A stretch of DNA of 64,000 nt, from NCBI GenBank assembly GCA_914767715.1, contig OU612068.1, positions 12,090,001 through 12,154,000 of the forward strand, read 5' to 3'. Shown in pieces: positions 43,991 to 57,204 of the stretch. Positions within the stretch are counted from its first letter, which is position 1; every line of letters begins with the position of its first letter. The DNA comes from Membranipora membranacea (Eukaryota > Bryozoa > Gymnolaemata > Cheilostomatida > Membraniporidae). A program made the translations under genes and the position numbers. Under the pieces are notes generated by a model. That model made no database searches, was not told where the DNA came from, and worked only from the letters and a program-made list of their open reading frames with translations.

Positions 43991-46582
43991 TATTTTGCAA
44001 TATTGACAATACAACAGCGCCTGTAGCCACCCCCGAACAAAGCTTGTCAAGACAGGCTAGACAAAGTGCTGATTGACCAACCCGTGATGCTCTGTCTGAC
44101 CAACTCAATAGAGTAACCTATTGGTCTTATGTAAATGCATGTCAATAATTTTGAGGATAGTTGAGGATGCTTTTTTATTTCCAGATGTGCATAGCTATTT
44201 TTGTCTGCATAGTAAATGACTTCAAAACACTTCTTTGAGTTCAATTATGTTGAAATAGGGCTCAGACTTGACAATGACATCAAAGCTCCATATGTATATT
44301 AGTGACGAGTTTTGGTGCAGAGACAGCTGAACTTGGGCATAGTTTTCCTGCCATGGCCTTTAAAGAATAATTTGATTGAACTACTGAATTTATGAAAAAA
44401 TAGCCCAGTCATAGGTTGTGGTGAGTAAACACTACACTGTTCACTTCTCTCTTTCTGTGAAACACAGGAATTTTGATTAAATACTCAAAAACTATCTTGC
44501 GTTTGTACCTGATGGACCTTTTATGTATGTCTTTGAATCAGCGCTAATATGACTGTATAGAGTTGTTCATTTAAGCATAAGTACAGTGTTGTAAATCTAC
44601 CTTCATTGAAGTGAATTAAAATTCCTCTGCTTGGTAGACGAATTATGTTTCTACTTTAACTTTTCTGATTATATACTAGCTACAGATTGATCCTATTTGC
44701 CGGTGTTTGAGTTGTCCATCAAACTTGACCTTGACTTTTTTTATACTATAAATATCTATCTTTTGCATCCTTTTGGCTCCTTGTGTTAACAAACCCCTGA
44801 ATGCTTTGCACTAGAAAGCAATGAAAACAAGAATAGCCAGAATAGTATTACACAACAAAATTATATTCAAATTTTGATTTTGATTCTTTTATTAGACACA
44901 CCTCTGATCTATAGATGCCTGATCGCATCTACTAAGAATAAATAAACATTAAAAATAAATACATTACCTACGGGTAAGTGAAAGATGAAATTTTACCTAT
45001 AAACATAATCTCATACAGACAGTGAACCACAGAGGTGACCATGTAAGCAAAAAACCGATAATATAAAAACAGTATGGTGTGGTAAACAGACTCAAAACTT
45101 CCTAAATATGCACCGAGTACAAAGTCTTACATTCCTAAAACCAGGTTTATGTAGGAAATTAAATATAAATATTGAAATATTAGATTGCCCACAACATGTT
45201 AGTGAATATAAAAAGTGCAACGTATCAACTTAATAATGTTTATGAGTCAGTAATAAATATCCATGATACTAAGATACTGTTGTTCAGTGGCGTTAGAAGA
45301 AATTGTTAGCAATAGTAGCACCTTAGCCATAACTATGAAATGAACGCGAAAAGAAAACCTGATTTAATATTTTACTGACACAGATTTGGCGGTTTACTTT
45401 GCTGGAGAAGTTTTAAAAAATCACGCGTCTCTATTGACCAGGATGCAGGATTCTGATTGGATTATCACATGCTGGAATCACCGGATAAGCCAATCACATT
45501 CTGAATAGATTTGCAGTGCAACCAATCACAGCAGGTTAGAAGAGAAGCATGTCCTTATTTGGTAATACTGGTAGTCTATCTATTTGTGCTTGTTTGGTAT
45601 TATCGGCTTCAGCACTAAAATATGACAATGGTTGAGGTTAGGTGAGCATCATTTCAAGACAAATCTAGCAACTAAATCATTAGCTTGATGAATTTAAACT
45701 ACGACGGTACGCCATTACTAGTTTTAGGGGAAGAGGGGGAACTCAAAAGACAGGGGGCGCTATTACTTAGAGCGAAAACCTGCGGGCTATAACACAATTT
45801 ATCCAGTTCTCGGAGGGTGAACCATGTTTAGGAAAGGTTAGGTATCTAGGATTAATGATGGCAAACTTACTTGAAAACTTAACTCAATTCATACATGCAC
45901 CTTAAATATGAAGGCAGGATTGGCATTGATGCATTGAATTCAGTATTTGGCAGAATATAAGATAAGGAATCCATGACCAGGGCATGCATGCTTCAACCGT
46001 GCAACAATTCCGTTACAGTTTTGACTAGCTCTAAAGGTTTCCTGAGCTTGGTTTCCCATGCTGTATCAATGACTGAGAAGCCCGGACAATCAAGTTACCC
46101 GACAACTTTCACTCCCACACCATATGATGCAATGCAACACAGAAGTGAGTGAGGAAATGTTAAAAATCCCAGAATGCATCTGTCACCAATAAAATTCACA
46201 ATTGTAACAGAAAAGATTTTTTCCTACTAGACAAATCATTGCATTATGGGATATATTTAACATGCCCTCATCCATGCCTTGTTCCTTTACCACTGTGCTA
46301 TATTCTGTAATGGTGCATTTATCGCAAACACAAGTAGCTAGGGGAGGCCAGCTCGTGCCTTCGTGAGTATCCTTGGCTGATTGAATCAGCTTCAAAGAAA
46401 ATCCCAAAATTATTTCCATTGTTAATTTTAGTGAGCAAGCAATTCCATTTTTTTAAAAGATATAAAGAGGGTTATCTATGGAAGAGAATAACGCATAACT
46501 TAAATGTATAATTCTAGCCACGCAGTAAATAAAATTCTCAGCTTGATGAGTATGATTAAGTGGCAGTTGAGGGCGGCATAGT
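43991..46582. other. Convergent intergenic region
   Basis: The region separates the stop of the TIR-caspase gene (+) from the stop of BICD (-). It is A/T-rich with AATAAA-like signals near 44938-44950. A minus-strand frame at 46419-46183 with a CVCDKC motif has no supporting splice sites and is not called. Confidence 0.5.
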
Positions 46583-49500
46583 TTAGTAATTAGTCGTTTT
46601 ACTAAGAAACGCAGCAATTCTGTTTTTGCCCTCCCTGGTGATGTTGCGTTGCGGCGTTGTCTGACGTACAGTCACAGTGAGATTGTCTCCCCTGGCAGTG
46701 ACAGTATGATTAGATGCTGCCGACGTTGTGGCAGCAGCGGCAGCTGGGGCAGTAGAGTTTTCAGCACTTACTTTAGTATGATTGTGAGTATTATGACTTC
46801 TTCTATCAGATCTATGATCTCTTCTCTCTCTTCTCTCTCCACTTCCTCTTGTTGCCGACCTCTTCTCTCTATCATACTCTAGATCCTCTAAACGCTAAAA
46901 TACACCAACAGCATCACAGAGGTAAGTATTAAATATATATATATCCTAGTGAACCTCGTTTTGATTCACTTTACACATAAGTTCATTTATAATGCCCAGC
47001 TAGTACATAATGCTTCCAAGGTCAGACACAGGCAAGAATCGGATACCAAGAGAATGAGAAAACATAATTTAAGTTTTCGCAAACTGTTGTTTTTGTGAGT
47101 TAAGTAACGCCAGCATCAGACTCATTCGATGTCAGGTGCTGTCTATAGCCAACTTAGAGAGAGTTGATTATTGAGTGATTAACACTGCAGATTTTTCCAT
47201 CAGATTTTGGCTTTTTTTTATAAGCTCTCATTGGAACAGTCCTAAAATCTGCATTTTGTGACATTGTCACAAAATTCAGATTTTTGGTTGCTCCCGATAA
47301 TAGCTTAAATAAAAGCAAAATCTGATGGAAAACCTGCAGTGTAAATGCAGCTTTATACGTTGATTAAATAGAACTCTGTGAGGAGTATTTACTCTTGGTG
47401 TGAAGCGCAGGATTTAGGAAAGTATGTGGATACTGAGACTGTGTAAACATGAGGTAGCTAGGTAGCCCCCGATACCAACATACATATATTAAAGCAAACA
47501 TGAAATATATTACCCCTGAAATACATGCAAACAACAACTTACAGCCTGGCAAAACAGAACAAGATCATGAAACTGTTGCTTGATGACTGCTTGGTAAAGC
47601 CCCCCAAAACCGCACACACAATACACAGGATACAACAAGGAGCATCACATTCCTTAAAAATCAGTCATATATAGCCTTGACATGTGTGCACTTTTTTATT
47701 TTTCCTTTGTTTTCACAGACAAAAAAAAGTGGACACGTCATTACAAAGCTATATGTCCTATAGTCTAAGTGCTCAGACTCCAAGGCGCAGGGAGTTACTT
47801 GCGCACACTATCAAACTCAAAGGGGAGAGGAGTTTGATAGTGTGCGCAAGTAACTCCCTGCGCCTTGGAGTCTGAGCACTTAGACTATATGTCCTACAGT
47901 CATAGCTGACCAGTATTATTCAATACTACAGTAGCATAAATATGGAGAGGTTGTGATTTATATCTGCAGTCTGAATGAAATGATTCTCATACTGATGACC
48001 GCCCATTCACAACAGTTTAAGGTTACCTTAGTAGGGGGCTATGGTCATAGTGTTAAAAGTTAACATAGAATAACAATACAACTATAAGCTGAAGTTGATG
48101 TTTACTATTAAGTTCCACTTTAAAACATTATAAAGCTAAGTTTCTTGATATGACAGGCTTTACAATCCTACTGCTAACAACTCTGTGGTCGAAGTATCAA
48201 CACACCACATATTGACAGGGCAGACACCACATACCTGTGTGAGGGCTAGTTTCTGTTGTATAGCCATTCTGAGAAGAGAGTTGAGAGTTTTCTTCTCCTC
48301 CTCGGCCGATGATAGCTGTCTCTGTAGCTGATCCAGTTGAGTCACATATTCATCACATCTCTGAGCAAACATAGCTCTGAGTGAAGAGAAGGTGGCCGCG
48401 TCCTCCTTCAGTGCCTTCAGCTCACTTCTAAGCTTAGACATTGTCTGTGTCACCATTACCTGTCAACAATATCACACAATAAAAAAGTTTGTCTAGCGCA
48501 TAATCAGCTATTGTAAAGCTTAGCTTCCCCATTTATCCTGTGGTATAAGGGGCTTGATTTAATGGTTATGACGATGCGATGACAAGCCAAATAATTTTTA
48601 GCTTGATCCAACGTAGTACAAGAATATAATTTTTGTAAAACTGATAAGCTAAAATTCATTGGAATAATGTTAGCTTTAGATCAAACTGATAGGAATCATG
48701 CTCTCATTTGCAACAACCTCGCAACTGCTCGGTTGATTTTTGTTGTTGCTATAGGCAAGTTGATTAATAGTTACAAGTTATCCATCACATCAATGCTTCC
48801 TAACATAAGACATTATCAGTCGCCCAAGATTACCTTTTCAGTTTCATATTTCTGTTTAAGGTTAGCTAGAGCCACTTCAGCGGTGCTCTTGTTGGCTTTG
48901 AGTACGCTACGAAGTGTGGCTATCTGCTCTCGTTTAGTGGATAACATGGCCTTGAGCTTCATATTCTGTTCGCTCAGTTCTGATATATCCTGTGAGTTTC
49001 CGCTGTCAGCTACAGATTGCTTATATCTGTCTACTGCTGTCTCTATAGATCTCCTCAAAAACTTCACCTGCGATACAAGAGAATACAATATTTGTTTCTA
49101 CCATATCTTTGTCTGACCGGGGAGAATGGCCCTGGTCTGGCACTGTTTCTTCATAATATAGCTTAATTTCCTGTACTAATACAGTGTGGTAAAGTCTGTA
49201 CACAAGCATTAGTGCTGGTTGGTCAAAGGACATCAGATGGTATCATATGTACTGATATTGATGGAGTGATCACACAATCATCAGAAATTAAGATGGCGCT
49301 GTCGTGCTGCCCTTAATTTTTTCGAATGCGAGATTACAGCCGAAACTACTGAAACCTAGAGGGATACTTCAAAAAAATACTGTGGCAATACTACAACAAT
49401 TTTATCTAAAAACTTAAAAAATAATATTTGTTGATACTCCACTGGGGATGATGTTCACTCACCTGATCGTTAACAATTGACACAAGTTTGTTGCTCAGTT

Positions 49501-52500
49501 GAGGATCAATTTCGTCTGCCTCTAGTGTTGAGTCTGAGTGGTTGGTAGACTTAGAGGTTGATGATAAGTTTTCACTAGCAGTGGATGCTGTGAGAAAAAA
49601 AATCAGGCATTGATAAATGACCAAATAAGTTATTTGAATGTCTGTGAAAGTGCACGAGTAGTAACCTCATAATGGCTGTATATTGGAATGAGTTAACTTC
49701 TCATCAAAGCTTCTGTGACCCAGTGGCTATGTGGGTTGTGACTTGTCAAGACAGACCAAGCTTGATCAGTACTTCACTTCTATATAGTTTTTGGAAGTTG
49801 TACTTTGTAATATAAATTTACAGTCTTTATGATCTATATATGCATAAAAAGATATTAAAAATCACTGTTGTCTGCAGATGGAACGGATATATTGGTGCAA
49901 AGAAGCAAAATCTGTGTCTGCAGTTATGAGGACAGACTTTGGGACTTAGTTGTGAGTAATCTTACTATTTTTTGAGGTGGATGGACTGAAGGTTGCATTG
50001 GTTGAAGCTGTAGATGAGGAGAGAATATCTACAGCGTTTGTTGTACTAGCTGATCTAGTCAGGTTTGTACGAAGTTTGTCAGATTGAGCATGTTCCAACA
50101 TCACCCTGAAATATGAATAAAACCAGTTAGACTGAGGGACATCATTTTATCATCATCTTCACCAGGGGAAGCGGAGTCCGTCACAAACACCAATAACATC
50201 AAGCCTAAGGTCCCAATCGGGCCACTTGTAAACCATCAACATTAAAAGCTTCACTAGGAGCTGAAGCTATCTATGAAAACAACCAAGGTCAAAACAAGGA
50301 CCCTCATACTTCTCGGTTAAATAATTGAGCCTTACAGATACCCATTAATTAACTAAGTCACATTAGAACATCGGAATGTGTGGCTCTAAGATTTATGAGA
50401 ACCGCCAATATTACAATATTTCAAATATCAGAATTCTCAAAAACAAGAACTAACAAAATAACGTGTCAACTCTCAACGCTTTACCTCTCCCAAGCCCCGT
50501 CTGGCCATAGTGACACAACTCCAAACTAGATAATTGCTGTGAAAATTAATTTGTACAAATAACATCCAAAACAGGACCCAGAATGATGTAGTAACAACAG
50601 TAAGAATTCATTGTAGAGTGAAACTCGGATATCAGTAGAATCAAGGAGCTGGTAGAACATTCCCAGATTTTGCCATTCATACATATTCATTCAAGGACAT
50701 GACGAATTTCTATGTCAAACCTCAAATTTGAACTCCCTGGCACTTAGATGACAGCAAAAATAGTTGGTATACATATGCTCTGTGGCCGATATTTACCTGC
50801 TGGGTGTTTCATTATTAGCCTGACAGAGTAAGTGATACATAGAGGCCAGTGACTGAGTGAGATTGACTAATGATTCCTGCACATGTTTTCTATCAGATAA
50901 CGACTCCTTTAATTTCTCAATCGTGTCCTCATATTCATTTATTTTATTCTCCAGTTCTGCAATCTATATAAAAGAAAGCAAAAAACATACAATATATGGG
51001 TGTAGCATGACAGTGTGATACAACATTTTTAGCCATGATCAAATTCTGCCACTCGATAGTCCTAGCTTTAGATGATCATTTCACAGGTTGACTAGTAGCC
51101 CAGTATCTATATGCTTGACTAATACAATTATACATGTAAGTAGTACCCATAGACTTAATATACAAGTATATTAAGTCTATGGTAGTACCTGATAAGTGTA
51201 ACGTGGAAGAATTTTTCATTTTACCATGATCCAAATCTTCCACTCTTCTGGAACCTATGCAACTTTCTCATATGGAGCAAAAGCACTTTTTTGAAGGAAA
51301 CTGTTAGAATACCTTTCCATTAGTCCTCACCATGCTAGTTACAAACTGGCAGCTCAGCCTACTACGTTGTAACCAAGGATAGAAAAAAAGACAAAACGTG
51401 TAATGTTCCGTGAATATGTTACCTGAGTTTGATTGTGACTAGAGGAATCTGTTTCATCTTCATCATTGAGTTCACTAGTATCGACCTCCTTCACAAGTTT
51501 ACTGGCTTCAGCTATGACTCGGGCAGAAGATAACTCCTCTTCTAATTCTAAAAAAGTAGATTTACAGAACATATAGAGACACTGTGATGAGAGACATACG
51601 CTGAGACAGGAGGACAGAAATATGTATCATACCTCGTTTTATTGAACTTTTAAAAAATACGACATCAGACACCATAGCGTATTTACCCTGAATTCTGAAA
51701 CATGATATGATTTTATTCTCACTGTTTGAAATTTGAGTTGAGTCATTGAAGTGCTACAAAACCTACTAGCATAACAAATCAAAACAATCTGAAGCCTCCC
51801 TATTCTGTTAGAACGTAGAAACGCTAATGATGGGAGAAGTTGATTTTAGTTCCAGATTCAGCTTAACCTTTCGAGTTATTGAACTTAAAACTCAAAATTA
51901 AGGACAGTCTGTATCGTCTACACTGACAGCAGGGCAAATGTATGTAAATTTTCTTCAGTACAGCTCAAAATTCAAAAAGTTATGTCTGATTCCTTGGATC
52001 GAATACAAATCTGCAACCACACTAGAGTATAATATCATAACTTTGTGGTTTAATCAGAAATTCGCTATGATATATTTACAATGATAGAGTACAGTAGTTA
52101 ACACAATATCAAAGAGTGTAACGTACAGACACTATTATACAACCACAGGTCAACTGCAGCGCATCTCTACATAGCTAACGGGCATTTACACCAGCCTATA
52201 CTTACAAAGGCAACAAGAGAAATGTCAAAACTGAATTGGCTTTCCTACCATAATACTTATTCCAATGAAAATAAATATTAAGTAATAAATTAGCGATGAA
52301 ATCAGTGAAGAATGTGTTTCAACCTGATGAATGACTTGACTTTCACAAAAAATATGTCTTCAATTGACAAGAGAATGCTTCTTTTTCAACTGCCATAAAT
52401 TTAATAATATAATAAACCTTGACAGATAGAGATTGATGACTGATGTGCATATTCTAACCTCCCTTGCCCCTAAAACTGATGGCTTAATGTTATATGCAAA

Positions 52501-55500
52501 CATAGATTATCTGTATGTGGTGGATTCAATGTACTATAGATTAGGCCTATGCAAGAGTAGATAGATTAATATAATCACAGAGTTAGGATTTGATTAAAAA
52601 TCAGATTTTCTTATCACACGCCACATCCCGAAATATTGACGGCAAATTTTTGTTGCCTTGATGGCGAGGCTGCAATTATTGATCTCTGTTTGCAGGCAGC
52701 GCACCTGGGGGACCAACCAGTCGATGGACCGCAGTGGGATTCCAACCCAAGACCTCTAATACTTTTATGCTGAAGGACAGGCGCTCTTACTAACTGAATC
52801 ACCTCCTATTCCTATGTATCCTTACTATGTGATATAGTACTAACCAGCTATCTTCTGAGTGTGATTATCTGCAAGAGATTTTAACTCGGAGATTTCAGCC
52901 TGTAAATCTTCTTTACTCTTTTCAGACTCGGCCAAAAGTTCTTCAAACTTCTGTATTTCTGACATGTGAACCTCACTGAATAAATCTCCTCCACCCCCAT
53001 GGTGATGTGTCTTCATAGCACCTGTTTCTACAAATGTCAATATCAAACCAGTTAAATCATAGGCAGCTACTGGGACAGCTTTACTAAGAATGGATTTGGT
53101 ATGGCTACACACGTCGTTCTTTCATAGGACTGAGGAACATGTAGATAGGCTACGGCTTGGTCAAGGTGCTACACAGGCCTATTAATAGCTAGGCCTATTC
53201 CTTTCAATAAGAATACAATTTTAGTCTTGCTTTGGTATGGCATACACTTGAAATACTGCTAATATTTTCTAGTCTCGAGCAGTGAATATTTAAACTTGAG
53301 GATAGGAATTATAATAGGGAAAGGCACTTGGTAAGGAATTGTAAGCTAATACGAAGTGACTAGTCAGTCAGTTTATATCCAGTCAAAGGTACTGTAATTA
53401 ATTACGCATTCCTTTGGGGTGAGGTCACAATAGGTGAGACAAGATTCGTGCATTCTTGTCAGACAAATCGTTAGCAGGTCATTCAAGGTATTCTTCAGAT
53501 ATCACTTCATCTAGGATTAACAATTCTAAGCCCACAATTACCCATTAGGTAGGATTGAGAAAATATTTGACTTAATAACTATCTATAGCAATATCAAGGG
53601 CCCAAATCGTGTTCCACACACTAAATCTTCATGTTGTTTTGTTATTGCAATAAAGGATATGAAATTGAAAACCAATATTCTTGTTATTAATTTGTAAAGC
53701 AAAGACCCAGATCAAGCACCTGTAGGTTCTAGATAAGTCTAGTCACGGAGGTTTTAGTCTGGTGGCAGCCTAGATCAAAAATGGAGCAAACTTGATCTAG
53801 TGGCAGCCTATGAAAAATGAGGCTAGATATGCAACTTCATTTACGATTTGGTGCATAGGGTTTGACAGTGGGTTCTGGTAGAGGTTGTTAATGCGCTCTC
53901 AATGGTAATATTGTCCCAATAATATACGCGTAACTTTTTTGCTGCAGCCTTAATTTTCCAATCATTAGCATAATCAGACAGTACACTCTATAATTTGAGG
54001 GACTACGGACCTTCGGATTCCTCCTCGTCCTGTTCGCTGGGTGTGGATCCCTCAGATCGGTTACTCATGTCGAATATATCAGAACTTATTCCTGTGAGAT
54101 GAGCCATTTTATTCAGAGTAAATATGGCCTCCTGGGTCTTCAGATCATCATAATCCTTTTGCAAGACGTGCCGCACCTACAATAATTACTAACTGGATAA
54201 GTATGTTATAAGTTATAAGCATGATTAATTACAAACAACAGTGCAGAAAAAATAGAGATGGGAGATATAAGTTTGTGGGTGTGGGGTGTTTTTAAGATCA
54301 CGCTACTAACTCGATTCGTAAGAGATATAGTGCCATTTTTGGCATCGCAGGCTCGAGTAGATACTATCATGTTTTACTTTGTTTCAAACCCAAGACCAGT
54401 AGGTCAGCACTTCCAGCATTTGAGTTCCCTGGCCATGGATTTGGGCAAACAACAGTAGCTTGTGGGAAATACCAGCATGCTAAATGAAAGTTTTAAGGCC
54501 TCAAATCAATAAATTAGCATAAATTTTGTCTTTGAGCGGAAAATGTTTAGCATCAACATTAAAATGACAGCCAAACATCAAGCCATTGTATAACCTGTGT
54601 TAGGTATCGATTGTGATTGTCTCAGTGTAAGCTAGCAGCTGCTTTTGATTTCGACCAACTACAGGTTCCTGTCCATGGATGACAGAAAAATACATGTTTT
54701 AGAGCAAGTCTGTGATAATTACCTAAATAAGTAACTAGTCAGTACAATTAAATAGGACTAGATAGACCAAGGAATGTTCTTAGAAAATAAACCTATGCTG
54801 TTGGTTTTTATCCGATCAAAAAGCTATTAAAACCACTCAATCTCATTACCTATACACTAAATCTTTATAGGTAGAGCTCACAAGCAATGCTGCTTAGTAC
54901 GCAGTGCTAGACCTCTAGAAAGGAGAAGTCCAATTAAAGGATTAACTTTTAAGATCACTATTATTATGACTCAAAACCACATGTAACTCAAACTTCTCAC
55001 CAATTATGACTTACAACCATCATCAAAGGAAGTCTAAATTACACTGTGTATTGCATTTCTGAAATTAAAATTGATAAGAGGGGTGTAAATTAAAATAATC
55101 ATATGTCCCTTTCATAGAGTGGTCAACTTTTAAGATTTAACCAAAAACAGTGGGGCTCAGAACTACCTAAACCAGGAGAAGGACCTGTCATTATATTGAC
55201 CCAATTACACCATTGAGAGTTTGTGAGCTGGCATGTAGATAGACTGAAATATTTGAACAATTCTACTTGTTGTCAGTTGTCACAGTTCATAAATCATCAC
55301 TGTCTTCAGTGAGGTGAACATTCTGATTCACTTTCTCACCTCGCGCTCATGCGTCAAACTTTTGATTGCCTCCTCCAGATTCTTCTCCACTATTTCTTTG
55401 AGATGCTGCAGATCCTGATGTTGAGCTTTCTGTAGCTCTATCTCTTCTTGTAGCCTCTCTTGCTCCCATTTCAACTTGTCAAGTCCGTTCTGTATTTAAA

Positions 55501-57204
55501 AAAGACATGTCACTAATAATGTCAAAACATTATTGCCCATTCCAGACAATCATTGGCTATCAACATTCCAATATCGACATGCTGGAATGTTGATAAGAAT
55601 GAATCCTGGGAATAATGAATTGTATAACAACCACAGGTTATTCATAACTGCAAAAAAAATAGAGTGTACGATCAAGCATTCAGCTAGGGTAGGCCTTAGG
55701 TTCACTTTCTACAATTCAGGGAGGTTAGGGCGCCTGCCCTCTATTAGGGAAGAGTGTTGGAGGTCTTGGGTTTCATTCCCGTCGCAATCTGGTGACAACT
55801 GAAACCTTTGGTTCTCGGTCTATGGACAGAGACAGAACTTGCGATTTTAACCCGCAATTTTTTACACCCACATGTTAGCGATGGTTACCTGCTCATGCTG
55901 AAGCATAAGGATCTGTTTCTGTAGATTGATATTTTCCTCCTCAAGCTCTGAATAATCACCCAGTATCCGAGACTCTCTCTGCTTAAATTCACGAATGTCT
56001 TTACGTAACGAAATTCTCTCATTTTCAGCTTCTTCTAAACGTTCTGCGAAACTTGATTTAATGGGTTCTTCTGATTGATAAGCTTCTAGTTTTTGCTTCA
56101 CTTGTTTTAGTTCACTTTTAAGATTAGACAGAAGCGTTTGGTATTCCTCTTCTTTTGAAAGTTTTTCTTGAAGGAGCTGTTCTCCTTCAACATTGTTCAT
56201 ATGTTTTTCAAGTTTGCTAGTCACTTCATGCTTCGCAAGCGCCTGAAAATTAAATAAAAACTATATGAAAAGTATGAATATGATGTTGATCTTGTCAGAG
56301 CAGCGGTTGTAATGTAATTGTTAAAAAACTGCTCCTGTGACCAGGAGATGATTCCAGGCATGCTAGGATCCTATATTATCAATACAACGTGCCTTCCTTA
56401 TATGTCAATTTCCTGGCATTTGAAAGTGATATAACCACTGATTGCATACACAGTACCTGGCTTCATCGATAGAAGGATCATTACTTCACTGGAATAGAAG
56501 CTGTCATTAGTATCGACTAGTAATAATGAACAGCATCCCTGGGCCTTCATAAGTAAGTAAGGCAATGCATTCATTATTCATGTAGACGATATGATATTTT
56601 AATGTTCAGGCAATGATAATGGAATCACTAACTGGAGGTTGGTAGGTTTGAGACTGGGGGAGTGGTGTTTTTTGAGGAAAGATTTATACTTAAAGGAGGA
56701 TTTAATTTACTCCCAACTACTAACTAGGCAAACATTGTACAGGGGCTGTATTGTGACTGAAGGTGAACCTACTTCTTACTAGTTGGACAGACATAGTACT
56801 TTACTGTCACTGTGACCAGTCTGAGTTTTCCTCCTGGGTAAGGCAAGTCCTGAGCAAGCAAAGGAAGGGTCCTACCGCTCAGAAACAGTTCCATTACTAA
56901 GTCTAATGTAAATGTAAATCAATGTTGTTGACCTAAACTTAAAAGCATGTTTGAGCCACCGCATCCATATATGACTTAAAAGGCACACTTTCCTAGTTTA
57001 CATTACCTGTTTGAGCTGCTGCAACTCACTGGTTGTCTGATCGTTGACCAGTTCTAGTTGTTCAAGTTGCTCCTGAAGATTTTGTTTTTCTTGCAGCACT
57101 GCTAAACCATACTCTGCTGCCTGTATCTTCTGTTGGTTAACTTCATCAATCTCTCTCTGAAGTCCTAATACCTCAACATGAAGGCTACTAGCATCAGTGT
57201 CCAT
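46583..57204 (-). CDS. BICD: Bicaudal-D family dynein cargo adaptor
   Basis: Twelve exons: 57204-57007, 56242-55889, 55489-55340, 54176-54011, 53027-52845, 51547-51423, 50963-50797, 50105-49966, 49587-49463, 49067-48834, 48459-48235, 46894-46583. They close in frame at 792 residues, close to human BICD2 (about 820). The N-terminal coiled coil has [16 protein letters not shown] and [16 protein letters not shown], the dynein/dynactin-binding region. The middle has [11 protein letters not shown] and NNETPSRVML. The cargo-binding C-terminal coil has [27 protein letters not shown] and [20 protein letters not shown], nearly identical to vertebrates. A 104-codon last exon starts [10 protein letters not shown] and adds an Arg/Glu- then Ser/Thr/Ala-rich tail longer than in mammals. 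BICD links cargo (RAB6 vesicles, RanBP2, mRNPs) to dynein. The start ATG matches the family length; upstream non-coding exons are possible. Confidence 0.97.
47183..47341. mobile_element. MITE with ends CACTGCAG
   Basis: CACTGCAGATTTTTCCATCA and TGATGGAAAACCTGCAGTG are inverted ends about 40 bases long, continuing through GATTTTG and TAAGCT. The spacer is non-coding. It lies in the last intron of BICD. Confidence 0.75.
47761..47887. mobile_element. 127-bp hairpin element with 58-bp arms and 9-bp target duplication
   Basis: The arms 47761-47818 (TAGTCTAAGTGCTCAGACTC...) and 47830-47887 are exact reverse complements, with an 11-base loop. TATGTCCTA flanks it at 47752-47760 and 47888-47896. The direct match is longer (CTATATGTCCTA) because it overlaps the arm end. 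The arms are unusually GC-balanced for this DNA. It could be a recent foldback insertion; if transcribed with BICD it would form a long perfect hairpin RNA. Confidence 0.85.
51148..51181. repeat. 34-bp micro-palindrome with exact 8-bp target duplication
   Basis: CATAGACTTAATATAC, AA, then GTATATTAAGTCTATG. GTAGTACC lies on both sides (51140-51147 and 51182-51189). It is in a BICD intron. Confidence 0.8.
52680..52810 (-). mobile_element. tRNA-derived SINE copy with intact B box
   Basis: On the minus strand, AGGAGGTGATTCAGTTAG is followed by GCGCCTGTCC, AGGTCTTGGGTTGGAATCCC (B box) and a CCCCCAGGTGCGCTGCCTGC tail. The family is shared with 28200-28322 and 55718-55830. It lies in a BICD intron on the same strand as the gene. 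Confidence 0.65.
55718..55830 (+). mobile_element. tRNA-derived SINE copy, 5' part shortened
   Basis: GGGAGGTTAGGGCGCCTGCC is followed by GAGGTCTTGGGTTTCATTCC (B box). It aligns with the copy at 52680-52810 but lacks much of the D-arm region. It is antisense to BICD. Confidence 0.55.

Noticed and set aside
46183-46419. Minus-strand frame with CVCDKC and NLFCYNC
   Set aside because: Cysteine spacing fits no domain I know, and no consistent splice sites were found; it is too short to support alone.
46649-46882. Plus-strand serine-rich frame
   Set aside because: It is antisense to the last coding exon of BICD, whose frame is continuous with the conserved C-terminal coil.
48667-49116. 149-codon plus-strand frame
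   Set aside because: It is antisense to the BICD exon 49067-48834 and neighbouring intron; composition is that of a shadow frame.
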